Assembly (NCBI GenBank): GCA_949127645.1
Contig: CASBQM010000857.1
Coordinates: 1 to 9,126, forward strand
DNA: 9,126 nucleotides
Reading direction: 5' to 3'
Source: Synechococcales cyanobacterium PMM_0036
GTDB lineage: Bacteria; Cyanobacteriota; Cyanobacteriia; Elainellales; Elainellaceae
The position numbers were made by a program, and so were the translations under genes. Under the pieces are notes generated by a model. It made no database searches. It had not been told where the DNA came from and saw nothing but the letters and a program-made list of their open reading frames with translations. Below, in pieces: positions 1-7,064 of this stretch (positions are counted from its first letter, which is position 1; each line of letters opens with the position of its first letter).

Positions 1-1768
1 CCTCATAGGCGGTCGTACTGACTGCCTGAATCAGCTCTTTAGTGGTCTCAATTGAGAAGGGAGGCAAATCACCTCTGAGGTGAGCTTTAATCTGAAAGTG
101 CGCCAGCAAATCAGCATAGCGACGAATCGGCGATGTCACCTGCGTGTAGGTATTTAGCCCCAGACTCGCGTGCCGTGCAGGCGTAATCCCTACCTCGCTA
201 CGGGGCATACAGCGACGGATTGCCGAATAGCGAACAGGTCCAGCCGGAAGCTGCATTAATTCCTGCTCAGGAGGAAGTTCGGGCTGGGGTTGTCCTCGAA
301 ACGGCAGTGCCAGACCATGGGCTTCTCCATACTTTCCGGCAACTTCTCCCGCCAAAATCATCATTTCAGCCACTAGCATTCGGGATAGCGAGTCCTCTAG
401 TACCTGAATTGTGATCTCGTCATTGCAAACCTTGATAGAAGACTCAGGCATTCGAATCGTAATAGCCCCCTGAGAAACTCGCCAGGATGCCCGTCGTTTT
501 GCCCAAGTGGCAAGCGCTTCCAATTCTGGCTCAGCCCGAACTCCTAACTGCAAAATTTCGTCTACATCCTCATAGGTGAGGCGATAAGTAGGCTTGACTA
601 AACTAGGACGAATTTCATAGTCCTGTACGCCGCCCGTTTCATCCAGCACCACCCCAAAGCTCAGCGCCGTACAGACTCGCCCCTGATTCAGGCTCATAGG
701 TCCTGTAGCCAGCTCTGGCGGAAACATCGGGATCATACCCGTCGGCAGATAGACTGTTGTACAGCGACGACGGGCTTCTAAATCCAGCTCGTCACCGGGC
801 AAAAGCCACCGCGTAGGGTCGGCAATGTGAATCCATAACCGCTGCTGTCCATCTGCCAAAAAATCCACGCTGAGACCATCATCGATCTCGCGGGTACTCT
901 CATCGTCAATGGTGTAGGTTTTTAGGTGCGTCAGGTCTAGGCGATCGGTATCTGGATCGGGCGGCGGAGAGGTGAGGCAGCGGTGAGTCATTTCAAGAAC
1001 CCTACTGGAAAATTGAATGGGAAGCTGACTACGCCGCAAAAACAAATTTTCGTGGTCGCTCCAAAGCTTCAAGTCCACCAAAAGCTGAAAGGCGGCAGGT
1101 GCCGTTTCCGATCGACCCAATGCAGACAGAATTTCTAGAGCTGGCGATCGGTGTTGGGCTTCTTCGCCCAATAACGCAAACCGCTCTAGCGCCTCCAATC
1201 GGGGGCGATCGCTACTTTGCCATTCAACTTGTGCCTCCAGCGGCTCTGCCACCAGAGCAGCTTGCACTCTTGACAGGAAGCTCTGCCACTCTTGCTGTCG
1301 CTGAGCCTCCATATTGAGCTGATGCTTAAGCTCTAGAACCTGTGCAGAAGGGCGAGGCTCATAGCGATCGCCCTTCTGCTTAAAGTAAGACTTGTCGTCC
1401 GACAAGAGACAGTGTGCGGCATAGCATAGAGCCGGACTTTGCTCAGAAAACAGCAGCATTGCCATCGCGGCAGGGTCAACAGACTCGCCCTCTTCTGCCA
1501 GTATCTCCCACGCCACCTCCAAACTAGAGGGATCGAGATAGGGCTGAATGGTTTGCCAAAACTTGGGAATATCGGCGGCTTTGTAAGCCTCGCCTATCAC
1601 AATATAGGTAATATCTCTAGGATGCAGAGTATGAGACTGCCCCCGCTCATCCACTGCAACCCAATGCTTCTTGCCTTCGGGGCGCTCTACAACCGCTAGC
1701 CGACTTTGGCGAGGCTTATCTGCGCCATCGCCCTGTAGCCGAAACTCAACTAAATTTCCCTTCTCCAT
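1..1768 (-). CDS. rnb: RNase II/R-family 3'-5' exoribonuclease, C-terminus cut by window edge
   Basis: Processive 3'-5' exoribonuclease of the RNB family, expected in the cytoplasm in RNA turnover and rRNA or mRNA 3'-end trimming. The frame is open from the ATG at 1768 to base 1, giving 589 residues. Residues 1-60 look like a small beta-barrel RNA-binding domain. The RNB domain starts near 280 with TIDDESTREIDD (acidic metal ligands D288, E294, D296, D297), continues with HIADPTRWLLPGDELD (314-329) and PFRGQPQ (489-495), and has the TSPIRRYADLLAH signature at 545-557. A C-terminal S1 domain would lie beyond the edge. Overall it resembles plastid RNR1 more than E. coli RNase II or R (from memory, not aligned). 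It sits 107 bases downstream of rpsR, the usual cyanobacterial order, and probably shares its transcript. No strong Shine-Dalgarno precedes the ATG. Family assignment is firm; the symbol rnb follows common cyanobacterial usage. Confidence 0.93.
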   Translation of the reverse strand, partial: MEKGNLVEFRLQGDGADKPRQSRLAVVERPEGKKHWVAVDERGQSHTLHPRDITYIVIGEAYKAADIPKFWQTIQPYLDPSSLEVAWEILAEEGESVDPAAMAMLLFSEQSPALCYAAHCLLSDDKSYFKQKGDRYEPRPSAQVLELKHQLNMEAQRQQEWQSFLSRVQAALVAEPLEAQVEWQSSDRPRLEALERFALLGEEAQHRSPALEILSALGRSETAPAAFQLLVDLKLWSDHENLFLRRSQLPIQFSSRVLEMTHRCLTSPPPDPDTDRLDLTHLKTYTIDDESTREIDDGLSVDFLADGQQRLWIHIADPTRWLLPGDELDLEARRRCTTVYLPTGMIPMFPPELATGPMSLNQGRVCTALSFGVVLDETGGVQDYEIRPSLVKPTYRLTYEDVDEILQLGVRAEPELEALATWAKRRASWRVSQGAITIRMPESSIKVCNDEITIQVLEDSLSRMLVAEMMILAGEVAGKYGEAHGLALPFRGQPQPELPPEQELMQLPAGPVRYSAIRRCMPRSEVGITPARHASLGLNTYTQVTSPIRRYADLLAHFQIKAHLRGDLPPFSIETTKELIQAVSTTAYE

Positions 1769-1875
1769 GAAGTCTACTGCCAGAGGTAGGTGAGGGTAAT
1801 CACTGTCCGAACGTACGGTGAACGCATGATGTCCGGACTCAATTCTAGAACTCCCTGCGCCCTAAGCTACAAGCA

Positions 1876-2091
1876 TTATCCCTCTTGATTAATAAAAGGC
1901 AACAAAGCCATGATCCGAGCACGTTTGATTGCCTCGGTCAGGTCTCGCTGCTGCTTGGCAGTCAGCCCAGTAATGCGACGGGGAAGGATCTTGCCGCGCT
2001 CGGTGACATATTTGCGCAACAGATCAACATCTTTATAGTCAATGGGGTCTCCAGGTTTGATAGGAGAAATACGACGACGAAAGTAAGCCAT
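1876..2091 (-). CDS. rpsR: 30S ribosomal protein S18
   Basis: Small-subunit ribosomal protein S18, which binds with S6 on the platform of the 30S particle. The 71-residue product begins MAYFRRRISPI and contains the conserved core IDYKDVDLLRKYVTERGKIL followed by RRITGLTAKQQRDLTEAIKRAR. This matches the family in length and sequence, with the compact N-terminus seen in cyanobacteria and plastids. The start is the ATG at 2091; no clear Shine-Dalgarno is visible. It lies 76 bases after the rpmG stop and 107 bases before the ribonuclease gene, so it is probably the middle gene of an rpmG-rpsR-rnb operon. The same rpl33-rps18 pair is retained in plastid genomes. Nothing is broken or unusual in it. 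Confidence 0.98.
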   Translation of the reverse strand: MAYFRRRISPIKPGDPIDYKDVDLLRKYVTERGKILPRRITGLTAKQQRDLTEAIKRARIMALLPFINQEG

Positions 2092-2145
2092 GGTTTAGAG
2101 TCTAAATAATTGAAGAGTTGACGGAGTTTTTGATCTTACTCAGTT

Positions 2146-2177
2146 TTGCTGCTACTTAATCTTGCTGCTACTTAATC
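2146..2177. repeat. Perfect 16-bp tandem duplication at the 3' end of rpmG
   Basis: The unit ttgctgctacttaatc occurs twice with no gap, at 2146-2161 and 2162-2177. The right-hand copy contains the last two codons and TAG stop of rpmG (stop at 2168-2170). The left-hand copy repeats the same bases just downstream of the stop in the rpmG-rpsR spacer. It looks like a recent slippage or small duplication event; it leaves the reading frame intact and simply lengthens the spacer. Confidence 0.9.
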
Positions 2178-2356
2178 TCTTTATGATCAGTGTGCTTATT
2201 GCAGTGCGTACAAAACTTCTTTAGCTCGATACGCGCCGTCGTATTGCGACGGTTCTTGGTTGTAGTGTAGCGAGAAACCCCAGGCGATCGCTTGTCTGGG
2301 TTTGTTCGACACTCGGTACACTCCAACGTGATGATAATGCGGACACCTTTAGCCAT
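2168..2356 (-). CDS. rpmG: 50S ribosomal protein L33
   Basis: Large-subunit ribosomal protein L33. The 62-residue product begins MAKGVRIIITLECTEC and ends KKFCTHCNKHTDHKEIK. It keeps both CxxC pairs (C13/C16 and C49/C52), so it is the zinc-ribbon (C+) form of L33 rather than the cysteine-free paralogue found in some bacteria. Length and the SRYTTTKNRRNT core fit the cyanobacterial and plastid family. The start is the ATG at 2356, with no obvious Shine-Dalgarno. It is the first gene of the probable rpmG-rpsR-rnb transcript and lies 124 bases downstream of the flippase stop. A candidate promoter is in that gap. Its last codons fall inside a 16-bp tandem duplication. Confidence 0.98.
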   Translation of the reverse strand: MAKGVRIIITLECTECRTNPDKRSPGVSRYTTTKNRRNTTARIELKKFCTHCNKHTDHKEIK

Positions 2357-2459
2357 AGGATTTCACTAAATCGGCAAATGATAAGACACAATCTCTAATT
2401 ATTTCACAAGATTCCCCAAGTGCGCAAGAAATCCTGGAATTTTTGAGGGGAGTGCAGCA

Positions 2460-2465
2460 ATTATA
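2460..2465 (-). promoter_or_regulatory. Candidate -10 box for the rpmG-rpsR-rnb operon
   Basis: The minus strand reads TATAAT here, a perfect sigma-70 type -10 hexamer, 16 bases past the flippase stop and about 100 bases upstream of the rpmG start. Transcription would begin near 2453. No good -35 stands 16-18 bases upstream (TGATTT or GTGATT is the best available). A weaker alternative is AATAAT at 2398-2403 with TTGCGC at 2422-2427, spacer 18, which would give a leader of about 35 bases. Which one is used cannot be decided from sequence. Confidence 0.35.
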
Positions 2466-2480
2466 GTCTTAAATCAAGCC

Positions 2481-3821
2481 TCAAATCACGCCAGGGACGG
2501 GGAAAGGAATGCCTAAAGCTATGCGTATGACCATAAAACTGCCTACTCCTAGCAGCAGCAGACTTGTCATTTCAGCATCTTGCCGGAGACAGCCGATGCC
2601 CTCTCGACACAGCCCATAATTAACCACGGTGTAGTAAACCAAATCGTTGAGCGCCACTGCAACTACGGCTCCCAAACTTCCGAAGAGCGAATAGCCCAGC
2701 AAAACTCCCGTTACGGTAAACACCAATCGACACAGGTTCCCCAGAGTCATGTACTGTACTTTACCTAGAGCAGAGAGAGCCGGCTCAATAGTGGCACAGA
2801 GAATTCGAGGCCAGATGCCGATCGCCAAGATAGGTAGCATCCAGGTTGCTGCCGCATACCGCTTGTCGTACAAGAAAGAGGTGGCAATATCGCCCCAGCT
2901 CACCAACACCACCATGATCAAAGTCAGAGCATAGAGCAGATAGCGGCGGCTTTTGAGCGCCTTAATGCGCAGTTCTGAGCGGGGAAGATCGGTGAGCTTG
3001 GCAACCGCTGGCAGCACCACCCGCATTCCTAAAGCGATCGTGACCTGACGAGGCACGTCGCTCAGCATGAGAGCAACTGAGTAAATTCCTAGCAATTGCA
3101 GAGAAAACATTTTACCCAGCAAGAGGCGATCGATCTGCTCAGCTAGAAACATGAGGGCAGTAGAAAAGAAAATCCAGCGCCCTAGCGAAAAGATTTCGTG
3201 AGTTGCCCGTTTGTCTAACGTAAACCAGTTGCGTTTTCCAGGAACTAGTCGATAGCTCCAGATCATCTTCACCAGGGATGAAATAATATTTCCACCTATT
3301 AGCGCCCAAATGCTTGGGGTGAGAAATGCCCAGCTCAGCATGACCACAATTTGAATTGCCTGAGTTGACAGTTCCATAACGGTCAGCCCTTTGACAGCCA
3401 TGTGCCGCTCTAACGTATATAGCGCAGTGGAGTTAAACCCAGAAATAATGGTGACCAGTCCAGCAACAGGAATAAGCGCCATGAGCTGGGGTTCCCCGTA
3501 CAGCATGGCAACAGGATGAGCGAAAAGCAGACAAATCAGCCATAGAGCAAAACCTCGAATCACCTGGATAGTCCAGGCTGTATTTAGAAATTCTGGTTCA
3601 TCTCCACTTTTGTTTTGAACGATGCTGATGCCAATGCCAACATCAGAAAACAGCGTAAGTCCAGCAATAAAGATATTGACGAGTGCCATCAACCCGAAAA
3701 ATTCTGGGAACAGCAGTCGAGTTAGTATGAGATTTGCACCAAACCGTAGAATCTGGCTGGTACCGTAACCCAATACTGTCCAGAGCATTCCCCGGATGAC
3801 TAGCTTTTTCAGTGCGGTCAT
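2481..3821 (-). CDS. Oligosaccharide flippase family (Wzx-like) membrane protein
   Basis: Inner-membrane transporter of the MOP superfamily, polysaccharide-synthesis (Wzx/AmsL-like) branch. Members flip lipid-linked sugar repeat units to the periplasmic face for capsule, exopolysaccharide or O-antigen assembly. The 446-residue product is strongly hydrophobic, with about twelve membrane segments by eye, the first near 12-33 and the last near 419-438. Family-like stretches are the positive N-terminus with TRLLFPEFFGLMALV (34-48), DVGIGISIVQN (60-70) and EQIDRLLLGKMFSLQLLGIYS (starting at 228). A charged cytoplasmic stretch lies near 278-293. The length is a little short for the family but both ends look intact. 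The start is the ATG at 3821; no Shine-Dalgarno is evident. There are no glycosyltransferase, polymerase or chain-length genes beside it, so its substrate is unknown. It could be a stand-alone or displaced exopolysaccharide gene. Confidence 0.88.
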   Translation of the reverse strand: MTALKKLVIRGMLWTVLGYGTSQILRFGANLILTRLLFPEFFGLMALVNIFIAGLTLFSDVGIGISIVQNKSGDEPEFLNTAWTIQVIRGFALWLICLLFAHPVAMLYGEPQLMALIPVAGLVTIISGFNSTALYTLERHMAVKGLTVMELSTQAIQIVVMLSWAFLTPSIWALIGGNIISSLVKMIWSYRLVPGKRNWFTLDKRATHEIFSLGRWIFFSTALMFLAEQIDRLLLGKMFSLQLLGIYSVALMLSDVPRQVTIALGMRVVLPAVAKLTDLPRSELRIKALKSRRYLLYALTLIMVVLVSWGDIATSFLYDKRYAAATWMLPILAIGIWPRILCATIEPALSALGKVQYMTLGNLCRLVFTVTGVLLGYSLFGSLGAVVAVALNDLVYYTVVNYGLCREGIGCLRQDAEMTSLLLLGVGSFMVIRIALGIPFPVPGVI

Positions 3822-4249
3822 AGTTCTATAAGCGGTAAGAGACCTGTAAAAAAGTCCACTCTGTTACAGATGGGTTGACTTTAAAGATACTAATACGGAG
3901 AGCCGACAATCCCTGACGATCGAACATTGCGTCTGACTAATTTTTTACCTAACTGAATCTATAGTCTGGCGTTAACCAGTCTGGCACTGACCCCATTTTC
4001 TGCGCTTACAGTTCGCACCTTGGGAGTAGATAATGCGATCGCTAAGATATCTTCAATTTATCTCTAACTTATATCGCTTCTACATTCACGCTCAGACTTT
4101 AATGTTTTATGATTCGATGCACCTGATCTGTCGTCATAGGTCATAAGCGATCGCCAAATCGAAAGTCTGACGATCGCTAACCCAACACTGTTTCCTAACA
4201 CTGCTGTAATGCAATTCTTAGGAGATTTGGCACAAAACGCGTTCGATCC

Positions 4250-4279
4250 TTGTATACCTAAAAGTGATTAGATATACAA
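4250..4279. promoter_or_regulatory. Symmetric TTGTATA / TATACAA dyad
   Basis: The 7-bp arms TTGTATA (4250-4256) and TATACAA (4273-4279) are exact inverse complements separated by 16 bases. Read on either strand, TTGTAT and TATACA stand 17 bases apart, so the dyad looks like a weak promoter in both directions. On the minus strand it would point to the flippase, about 430 bases away. This could be chance in AT-rich DNA. Confidence 0.2.
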
Positions 4280-4364
4280 TATTTTTCCATCGTTGACGCA
4301 CCCATACTCTATTTAACTTGCTGAATAGGCTCAAGACAATCACCCTAAGCTAGAGATCAACTCA

Positions 4365-4384
4365 GCCTCTAAAATCTTAGAGGC
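4365..4384. repeat. Perfect 8-bp stem hairpin
   Basis: GCCTCTAA (4365-4372) and TTAGAGGC (4377-4384) form an 8-bp perfect stem closed by the loop AATC. No run of T follows on either strand, so it is not a standard intrinsic terminator. It could be part of a structured RNA or an operator. No gene is close enough to give it a role. Confidence 0.4.
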
Positions 4385-4711
4385 GCTTCGTACCCATCCC
4401 GACAATCTAGTAGCTTGAAGCCATGAGTTTAATCTGCACTTCTGAACTAGAAATAAATCAAGGTAGACCAGAAGTTTGATACTGCTTTGATATTGCTATG
4501 AAGTCAAGAGTCAAAACGCTGAAAGGTTTTAAGACGATCTTGCAGATTCTACTCCACCTCCACTGAAGTTTTAGTAGATTGACTGCTTTGCCAATAAAAG
4601 CTACTGAAACATATCATTCTTGGCAAGGCTAATTTGTGATTAGGCGATACGAATTACATTAGAAATTGCTTAGTTTATGTAAAGCTTGCTATTCTCACGG
4701 CAGTCTTTAAG

Positions 4712-4731
4712 TGTCAGATTAAATCTTGACA
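4712..4731 (+). promoter_or_regulatory. TGTCA/TGACA dyad overlapping a consensus TTGACA
   Basis: The 20-base segment begins TGTCAGATT and ends AATCTTGACA, an imperfect dyad with one unpaired base. Its right end is a perfect -35 hexamer TTGACA (4726-4731) on the plus strand. The best -10 candidates downstream are poor (TATGGA about 19 bases on). If real, it would start a plus-strand transcript facing the MITE and antisense to the oxidase. There is no coding sequence for it to serve. Low confidence. Confidence 0.15.
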
Positions 4732-5153
4732 GGACTTGGAAATTCATAAGTATGGATTTTCAAGTTTCAAAGATTAGTCTGATCCTTTCGGGATCTTAGG
4801 CTTCAATTGTTCTTTATTGTTCGCTAAGCCCTCTAATCAGTATCTTTAACTAATTAGATTCAACCTAGCCCTATAAAAAGTTGAGACTACACGTTCAAAG
4901 AGCTTTCATTATGGCGTGCCGTAGCGAAAATCTTAAGTTGTCAGGTTAACAAATCTTCCAACACCTCATTCTCAACAATCCGTACAGCCTAAAACCGATC
5001 GCAATTCCCGATTAGACTTTTCACGTAACAACATCATCAAATCATGTAAATGTTTAGTCTATAAAGCTTTAATGTATCTACCTTTGCTAATATCAGCCTA
5101 GAAGCTGAATAATATTGTGACTTCTGGCCCTTGCTCTAAGCCATGTCTAAAGT

Positions 5154-5192
5154 GTTTTAGGTTTAAGCCTAATGTTTTAGATTTAAACCTAA
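5154..5192. repeat. Two near-identical 19-bp palindromic repeats
   Basis: gttttaggtttaagcctaa (5154-5172) and gttttagatttaaacctaa (5174-5192) match at 17 of 19 positions and are separated by one base. Each is itself nearly palindromic around TTTAA, and TTAGGTTTAA (5157-5166) is the exact inverse complement of TTAAACCTAA (5183-5192). The second copy ends exactly where the MITE-like element begins, and its last TAA is the left target duplication. Confidence 0.75.
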
Positions 5193-5345
5193 GAGGATGT
5201 CTGAGAAGTATAGATTGTGAGCTGAAATGCCCTTACCCTAGCCCTCTCCCTGGGAGAGAGGGAACCGGAGACTGGCTTCCCTTCTCCCTAGGGAGAAGGG
5301 ATTGAGGGATGAGGGTGAAGCGTTTGCTACTTCTCAGACATCCTC
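5193..5345. mobile_element. MITE-like non-coding element, 153 bp, with 18-bp terminal inverted repeats
   Basis: The left end gaggatgtctgagaagta (5193-5210) is the perfect inverse complement of the right end (5328-5345). The element is flanked on both sides by TAA (5190-5192 and 5346-5348), a likely 3-bp target duplication. Inside are a CCCTCTC/GAGAGGG hairpin (5242-5262) and a perfect 22-bp palindrome at 5279-5300 (half-site CCCTTCTCCCT). CCCT-rich stretches inside both termini are partly complementary, so the whole element could fold into one long structure. There is no transposase and no coding capacity. Such CCCT/AGGG-rich dispersed repeats are common in cyanobacterial genomes. A 3-bp TNA duplication would suit mobilisation by an IS5-family (IS1031-like) transposase, which is inference. 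It starts 45 bases downstream of the oxidase stop and may act there as a transcript-end hairpin. Confidence 0.85.
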
Positions 5346-5390
5346 TAATAGAGAGCGATCGCCCTTTGCAAATGTTCGCTTAAAAGGTAT

Positions 5391-6977
5391 TTATGCTGAG
5401 ACGCTTCCTAGTTGTTTAAGAATACCCTGAGCTACTTGCTCAGCCGTTTCACAAGCGCCATTCATATAGCCTTGGGAACCCAGAGAGCAATGTTCTCCAG
5501 CAAACCAAAGATTACCGACTCGCTCAGCCTCGACTCCGCCTATTTGAGTCCATTGTCCGGGCAGATAGCAAGCATAAGAACCCAGCGCATAGGGTTCGTT
5601 TGCCCAAACCGATCGCACCGCTGAACCCCGCTCTACCTGATTAATCCCTGGAAAAATGCGCTCTAAATCATCTGTGAGCTTTTGCGCTTGAGCTTCAGGA
5701 CGATCGTTTGCTAGCGCTACTCCAGCCTGTCCGCCCCGCAAATCTGTCACCCAGCCTCCCGGCAAAGTAGAATAGCGGGCACTCTCCCAGGTATTTTGAA
5801 AGTCTAGATCGGTATAGATGCTGATCGTGGAGCCATAGCGCGATCGCCAGATGCGTTCTCGGTAAGGGACGGCAAGCTTGCTAGAGGTGCCATAGCCTAG
5901 TTCAGCGATCGCTTTCTGCTTAACAGGCGGCAAATTAACTGCCAGATCGACCTGCCGCAGCGTCGTGAAGGGCACCGTCAAAATCACCTGATCGTAGGTG
6001 CGATCAAAGCAAGTTGCTCCTTGTCTGAGGCTCACCTGGTAGCTGTCGCCCGCAAGTCGAATGGATTCTAGTAGAGTGCCTGTAGCGATCGCGTCTTCTA
6101 ACTTTCCTGCCAGCCTCTGCGGAATCTGTTCATTGCCACCCACAACGTGATATCGTTCATCGCTGACCCCATAGGTACTCCATTTGCCGACCTCAGCGCC
6201 GATTAAAAACAGCATATTGAGACAAGATTGAGACTCAGCATCGCGTCCAAACTCAGTCACATAAGCCACCCGCACTAGCTGCTCAATAACGGGATCAATG
6301 GGCGTAGCAACCAAATACTCGGCTAGAGAGAGGCGATCGAGCCGCACGGCAGCAGGGCTAGGATTGCGATAGGTGATACTGCGATCGCCCAGCGTTTGCA
6401 GATCTTGGGCAATGCGTTGGGCAAGCGGTGCAAAGGCTTCTGCTACTTGAGCCTGGGTAATTTTTCGCCCTTGGAAGTAGAGAATTTCTGGCTCTAAACC
6501 CAAATCAGATGATCGCAAATCTGCCATTTCCAAACCTAGCTCAGCCGCTAGCGATCGCACAGCCCTATGGCGAGAATCTATGAACTCGCCGCCCAACTCC
6601 ACCACGTCGCCCGACGCGCCTTTAAGGCTACGCAGCCGTCCGCCCGACCGCTGACTCGCCTCAATCAGATCTGCCGAAACCCCTGCCTGTCGCAACCGAT
6701 AGGCAACCGTCAGACCCGCAATTCCTGCGCCCACAATCAGAATTTTTGCATTTCTGGCGGAAGGAACGGGCAGTTCTACCCAGCGCTGTTTCAGATGAGG
6801 CAGCAATCCTGTGGCAGCAATTCCGCCTAGCACCTGCCGCCGGGAGAGGAGAATGCGATCGCTCATGCTGGCAACTTCTAAGTCTGCCACTTCGGCGATC
6901 GGAATTTGTGCTTTGCGGGAGATTTGAGCTGCTCGATAGGCTCGACGTAGTAAGTTAGCTAAAGCACTCTTAGACAT
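5391..6977 (-). CDS. FAD-dependent amine / L-amino-acid oxidase with twin-arginine motif
   Basis: Flavin amine oxidase (monoamine / L-amino-acid oxidase family), oxidatively deaminating an amine or amino acid. The 528-residue product has a Rossmann FAD motif VGAGIAGL (82-89) with acidic E106, the family GG motif RSGGRLRS (110-117), and the C-terminal flavin-binding stretch FAGEHCSLGSQGYMNGA (492-508). SRRQVLGGIAATGLL (45-59) is a twin-arginine motif followed by a hydrophobic segment, so export of the folded protein to the periplasm or thylakoid lumen is likely. The start at 6977 gives 44 residues before that motif; ATG at 6866 (Met38) would give a standard short Tat leader. The longer form is kept because its extension (RRAYRAAQISRKAQIP) resembles extensions I recall in cyanobacterial homologues. 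It resembles cyanobacterial L-amino-acid oxidase/dehydrogenase (Slr0782, AoxA) in type. The substrate cannot be read from sequence. Confidence 0.9.
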   Translation of the reverse strand: MSKSALANLLRRAYRAAQISRKAQIPIAEVADLEVASMSDRILLSRRQVLGGIAATGLLPHLKQRWVELPVPSARNAKILIVGAGIAGLTVAYRLRQAGVSADLIEASQRSGGRLRSLKGASGDVVELGGEFIDSRHRAVRSLAAELGLEMADLRSSDLGLEPEILYFQGRKITQAQVAEAFAPLAQRIAQDLQTLGDRSITYRNPSPAAVRLDRLSLAEYLVATPIDPVIEQLVRVAYVTEFGRDAESQSCLNMLFLIGAEVGKWSTYGVSDERYHVVGGNEQIPQRLAGKLEDAIATGTLLESIRLAGDSYQVSLRQGATCFDRTYDQVILTVPFTTLRQVDLAVNLPPVKQKAIAELGYGTSSKLAVPYRERIWRSRYGSTISIYTDLDFQNTWESARYSTLPGGWVTDLRGGQAGVALANDRPEAQAQKLTDDLERIFPGINQVERGSAVRSVWANEPYALGSYACYLPGQWTQIGGVEAERVGNLWFAGEHCSLGSQGYMNGACETAEQVAQGILKQLGSVSA

Positions 6978-7064
6978 AATTTAGAAATTTAACGAACTAA
7001 AACTTTCACGGGAAGTGCCAGAAACACCTCCAGCCTAAATCTTAGAAGTTAATTTGATTCTCGT

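Larger units (their letters stand above)
3822..5153. other. Long AT-rich stretch without a recognisable gene
   Basis: About 1.33 kb between the flippase start and the repeats near the oxidase end. No frame on either strand holds a credible coding sequence. I find no tRNA, tmRNA, RNase P RNA or SRP RNA signature. Composition is clearly AT-richer than the flanking genes. It contains two HIP1 octamers (near 4035 and 4145), a short direct repeat agtctggc (3963-3970 and 3978-3985), an 8-bp hairpin at 4365-4384 and two dyads (4250-4279 and 4712-4731). The flippase promoter should lie in its left part, but I cannot place it. It may be decayed gene sequence or hold an unannotated small RNA. Confidence 0.7.

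Noticed and set aside
1439..1699. Plus-strand 86-codon open frame
   Set aside because: It is antisense to the N-terminal part of the ribonuclease gene, whose frame is continuous with RNB motifs; no recognisable family in the plus frame.
4236..4256. T-loop-like GTTCGATCC suggesting a tRNA
   Set aside because: The bases on either side do not pair, and no anticodon or acceptor stem is found within the expected distance on either strand.
5279..5300. 22-bp palindrome as an intrinsic terminator of the oxidase gene
   Set aside because: No T-run follows on the minus strand, and the palindrome is better explained as internal structure of the mobile element; an incidental effect on transcript ends remains possible.
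5117..5305. Plus-strand 62-codon open frame in the gene-free region
   Set aside because: It runs through the 19-bp repeats and into the palindromes of the MITE-like element, and its translation has no protein-like features.
3822..5390. CRISPR array or phage/plasmid origin
   Set aside because: There are no regularly spaced repeats with unique spacers, no cas, rep or integrase genes, and no iteron series; only one pair of adjacent 19-bp repeats.
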